A DNA stretch of 38,543 nt from Parasitella parasitica (Eukaryota; Mucoromycota; Mucoromycetes; Mucorales; Mucoraceae), in contig MU619278.1 in the NCBI GenBank assembly GCA_025201805.1, forward strand, positions 1-38,543, read 5' to 3'. Positions 34,242 through 38,543 of the stretch are shown in pieces. Position 1 is the first letter of the stretch, and every line of letters starts with the position of its first letter. A program made the position numbers and the translations under genes. The notes beneath the pieces are model-generated. The model saw only the letters and a program-made list of their open reading frames with translations. It made no database searches and had not been told where the DNA came from.

Positions 34242-35664
34242 CTGCATCTCATTTTAACATTAGTTTCAGACTTGATCAGCAGACATGATGAAAATCTCGT
34301 ATGTATTGATGGACAACAATCAAAAAAATGTTTATATTCATCGATTCAAGAAGGAATTTTTCCATACCATGTAAATAAAAAGGTAGACGAGGTATTTCTC
34401 TCCATTCGATCCATGGTGTAAAATATTCAAATGATGCTGTGATATGAACAATAACAATTTAAACCTTAAAAATCAAATTTAACTTAATTCTGCAAAAAGT
34501 GTCTTGTGAATATTATTTATAACCAGAGACAACTCCTTGATTTTCCTTTCGTTTACCACTATATAATAGGGCTCTAGTCAGCATTATATCATCGACAATT
34601 ACAAGTTGTCTTGCAAGTACCTATAACAGGAAAGATTATAAAGAGAGCCCTTTTAACCGCACTACAAATGATCCATGTACATCAAGCGTATTTGTTATTG
34701 TTGTTGTTTTTGTTGTTGTTGTTACAAGGCATATATGAAGAGAGAGATTTTTTTTTCTGTGTGTGTCAGTTTCTCCTGATTTACGTGTCAAAGTGACATT
34801 TTGCAATCTGTTGCTCGTAGTAGCACAATAACAACGGAAGCAATTTGTAGGCATCCATTCCGGCCATCAAAACTTTTTAATTTGCATCATGAAAACTCTG
34901 CATAAAAAAACACTCCTTTTCTTCTTTGTTGACTATTGCTTACAGCTCGCTCATATTTGAATAAAACAAAAATAATCCCGTAGATCCATGTAAGTCTCCT
35001 GCACTTTTCAGGTTTTATTTAGAAGCAGGGTTAGGGTTGATAAATGAGTGGGTTACCGGGATTACTTTCCTTGTATCAATTAAAGCTAATTGCAAATATA
35101 GCCTATTTTTGTCTTTCTGATTTCCAAGCAAAACACATTTGAATGCATGTTTGCATAGCTTGTACAGAATTCTAAAGACCAATTGAAGATTCTGCTATTG
35201 TTGTATAACGCAAAGAACTATATAGTAGAAAATTCACTCGATAAGCGCATCTTTCAAGTGCACTCCTTAAACTAGTTTGGCAAGCTTGTCCAAAAAAACA
35301 TGATTTAACTGGGAATTTTGCTATAATGCGGCGGAAATATATGTTTTCTTGGACTTGCATTCGGTCTACAATGAACAATAAATGATATAGTCCTTATGAA
35401 TAGATCTAGTGGTTTACAACGGTCATATTAACGTGGATTCTTAGCATCCAATGAGATACCCGAAAATTTGGGTAATCGAAATGCCAAATAGATCAAGGTA
35501 CGATGAGGATAATCACTTTGATGCATTCATTTTAGGCGCGGGGCTCATACAAACATCTAGACTTTGATGAGGCTTGAGTAAGAGTTGGTTGCCTGAACAC
35601 AACAAAGCCACTATAGAACCAAATTAGTCATCTATCAATAAATAAACACTTCGTTTTCAAATAG

Positions 35665-36764
<1,100 letters not shown>

Positions 36765-37112
36765 TTTATTCTGATCACTTTATATTTACTACTCTGTTGT
36801 CATATTATCGTATTTTCAAATTAAACTCACAAATTTTTTTTTTTTGCAAGACCTAAATGAATCTCACAATCAAACTCACAAAAATGATATAGGATTATAA
36901 TAAAAAAGCATCATGCTATTCGCATTTTGGCATTGCATATATAAATATACTTCGCTCTTTACTTTGCATCTATACCATTTAGATTTTTTTTTTGGAACTA
37001 TAAAATCATCTCTTTAAACATAATTTATCCAGCCTAAAAGCCTTCAACGCAACATCACACATATAACTGTGGAAACTCGAGAGAAAATCTACTTTGACCA
37101 TTTATTGGCTTC
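36765..37112. other. Spacer between Rab11-like gene and transposon relic
   Basis: The 348 AT-rich bases include the Rab11-like 3' UTR. I looked for a transposon end matching the inverted-repeat block near 38031 and found none. Confidence 0.4.
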
Positions 37113-37941
37113 ATGTCAGTAAAAGAAATTTGTCAAAAATATCGAATTCAAAACACTCCGAGTTATCCTTGATCGGTTTCGCAGAACTAATAAGATTGAA
37201 CACCATCCTCGGGCACAAACTATAAAGATTCAGCAAATCCACCCTGAATTTTTAAGATGAAGAAGATGAGGGAAGTATTTTGACATTAGAGCAACTTCAG
37301 CAGAAACATATTGATGCGTTTCCAGAAAAATTCCCTCCAAAAAATGCAATTGGAATTTCTACATAAAACTCAAAGAATAAAAGAGAGCGAAAGAATTACT
37401 GTGTTGGCCTTTTGCATAACGATATTAATTATTTGACAAATTGTATTTTTGTTGATGAAAGTAGATTTAATGCTTTCATGGTAACCGGATGTGCAAGATC
37501 CGCCAAAGGAAAGACGGCCCATGTAATCACAAAGACGAAAGTAGGCAACAATATTTCAATCATTGGTGCTATTCAAGCAAAAAGAGCTGAATCTTCGCAA
37601 ACTGTTACGATAGATATGGTTCTATAAAAAGTTTTTTCTTTGCTGAAATCATCAAGCAGCTGTTGGAATGGGTTGATATGGACTATCCGCAAGAAGAATT
37701 CTATGTTATTATGGATGATGTAGAATTTTACAAGAGTCTTATTGTACAGGATTTTTCTAAACACTCAAAACATAACTGCCATTTTTTCCCAACATATTCT
37801 CCTATGCCAAATTCTATAGAAACTAGCTTCAGCAAATTGAAAGGCTTTGTTAGAAGGAACCCAAAGGAAAACAAAGAAACTCTCTTGGAGCTCATTAAGG
37901 AAGCAGAGAACAAAATAAATCCTCAAGACTGTGAAGGATGA
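37113..37941 (+). pseudogene. Tc1/mariner (IS630-type, DDE) transposase, broken
   Basis: Pieces of a DDE transposase lie in order but in different frames. Near 37113 the text reads VKEICQKYRIQN, then RFRRTNKIEHHPRAQTIKIQ in a second frame, which fits the N-terminal helix-turn-helix region. From about 37260 it reads DEEDEGSILTLEQLQQKHID. The catalytic core starts with CIFVDESRF (first Asp, near 37450) and ISIIGAIQ. After a stop at 37625-37627 and a one-base frame change the text continues LLEWVDMDYPQEEFYVIMDD (second Asp; normally MDN). It then reads FFPTYSPMPNSIETSFSKLK (third acidic residue in NSIE). At least three frame breaks plus stops make it inactive. It points toward the Fanzor fragment on the other strand. 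Confidence 0.85.
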
Positions 37942-38030
37942 GTCCATCACTCTGCCATTAATGTCAATGGATGTATTGCTGGAGAAGATCTCACATTTGA
38001 AAATTAGTGTTTATACGGTATTTTATTAAG

Positions 38031-38085
38031 AGCATCACCAACGGAGGTGCTAATTTTAAAAGAAAATTGGTGAGAGGGTGATACT
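38031..38085. repeat. Imperfect inverted repeat, possible transposon terminus
   Basis: AGCATCACC (38031-38039) pairs with GGTGATACT (38077-38085) with one mismatch, and AATTTT (38052-38057) pairs with AAAATT (38063-38068) around a short loop. The sequence follows TTATTAAG, so a TA target site is possible. A related ACTCACC/GGTGA motif lies nearby at 38109-38115. It sits between the transposase relic and the Fanzor fragment and looks like a terminal inverted repeat or MITE end, but no partner end was found in the window. Confidence 0.5.
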
Positions 38086-38190
38086 TTCTTTTTTTTTTGG
38101 ACAATTTTACTCACCTTTAATGGTGTATAGGATAAACCGAATACCCATGGCGTATCAAAGAGTAATAACAATGACTCACAATGCTTGCAA

Positions 38191-38542
38191 CTATTCTTTT
38201 GATTCAGAACGCTGGAATGGTGAAAGACGAGCGTCATTGTTTTTTGCTGCATGTAAAGATATGTTGAGGATGTTTTTTGCAGCCATTATATCGCGATTCC
38301 AAATAATATTACAAGCGGTTTCTTGACACCGTAATACAGAATGTACTCTTCGCTTTGCTGATCGTTGCACAACGTTTTCAACATTTCTTTTTTTTGCAGT
38401 TGTTGCAGACTTGACTGGTGAGGTATTCGTCTACCATTTGGACTGTAACACCACGATTTTCTTTACATTTTTGAAGAGCTTTTATGATAGTCTTTGTAGG
38501 TCCAGATCTTTTGCCTCTCATGGTAGGTGAAAATCTTCCATC
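38191..38542 (-). pseudogene. Fanzor (eukaryotic TnpB-like) nuclease, C-terminal fragment
   Basis: Fanzor proteins are eukaryotic relatives of TnpB, carried on transposons; members have been shown to be RNA-guided DNA nucleases. Read from the window edge leftward the text is DGRFSPTMRGKRSGPTK, then VTVQMVDEYLTSQVCNNC, which gives the first CxxC of the zinc ribbon. That frame stops at 38378-38380. One base over, the text continues VLRCQETAC (second Cys pair) and WNRDIMAAKNIL, the RuvC-III motif with its catalytic Asp, and ends SPFQRSESKE before TAG at 38191-38193. The break lies in a run of eight A (coding strand) just after CNNC; seven A would keep the frame. The rest of the gene, including the other RuvC acidic residues, is outside the window, so intactness cannot be judged; it may be a gene with a homopolymer error. 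Confidence 0.82.
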
Positions 38543-38543
38543 T

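Noticed and set aside
34201-34421. Plus-strand frame beginning in the GT microsatellite
   Set aside because: Its start is repeat-encoded (VCVCV) and the rest shows no family features.

Overview
The window looks like a 38.5-kb piece of a nuclear genome from an early-diverging fungus, most likely Mucoromycota (Mucorales-like). The grounds are AT-rich DNA, closely packed genes with many 53-85 nt GT-AG introns carrying CTAAY-type branch points, and fungal-type orthologues of core eukaryotic genes. This placement is inferred, not tested. A 15-N assembly gap lies at 18783-18797. All spliced models were built by hand; each keeps frame across every junction and rejoins recognisable family sequence.

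Left part (1-18.7 kb). After about 1.7 kb of AT-rich, weakly repetitive DNA come a short gene for only the C-terminal part of the CCR4-NOT scaffold NOT1 (-), the collided-ribosome E3 ligase HEL2/ZNF598 (-), the COPII coat protein SEC24 (+), an EAPP-family zinc protein (-), V-ATPase subunit F (+), the Rab7-GEF subunit MON1 (+), the 60S maturation factor SDO1/SBDS (-) and a USP10/Ubp3 deubiquitinase (+). Several neighbours are tail to tail and almost touch or overlap (SEC24/EAPP, MON1/SDO1).

Middle (18.8-30.5 kb). Here are a small basic, possibly Alb1-like protein (+), a SAM-dependent methyltransferase pseudogene (-), a Dal5/Tna1-type MFS transporter (+), a KXD1/BORC-like protein (-), an F-box/leucine-rich-repeat protein with an N-terminal hydrophobic segment (+), about 2.2 kb without a gene, and a phenol-hydroxylase-type FAD monooxygenase (+).

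Right part (30.5-38.5 kb). About 1.5 kb without a gene is followed by a STE20/PAK-like kinase (-) whose activation-loop threonine is a glutamate, about 2 kb without a gene but with microsatellites, and a Rab11-like GTPase (+) with a 7-residue insertion. The edge is mobile DNA: a broken Tc1/mariner (IS630-type) transposase (+), an inverted-repeat block, and on the opposite strand the C-terminal end of a Fanzor (eukaryotic TnpB-like) protein running off the window. The Fanzor piece keeps a zinc-ribbon and a RuvC-III-type motif but has a frame break in an A8 run.

Most genes are housekeeping: translation quality control (HEL2, NOT1 part, USP10), ribosome biogenesis (SDO1, perhaps the Alb1-like protein) and membrane traffic (SEC24, MON1, Rab11-like, KXD1, V-ATPase F). 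The features most worth a second look are the Fanzor/mariner edge, the stand-alone NOT1 C-terminal gene, the kinase with a built-in acidic activation loop and the altered Rab11-like GTPase.
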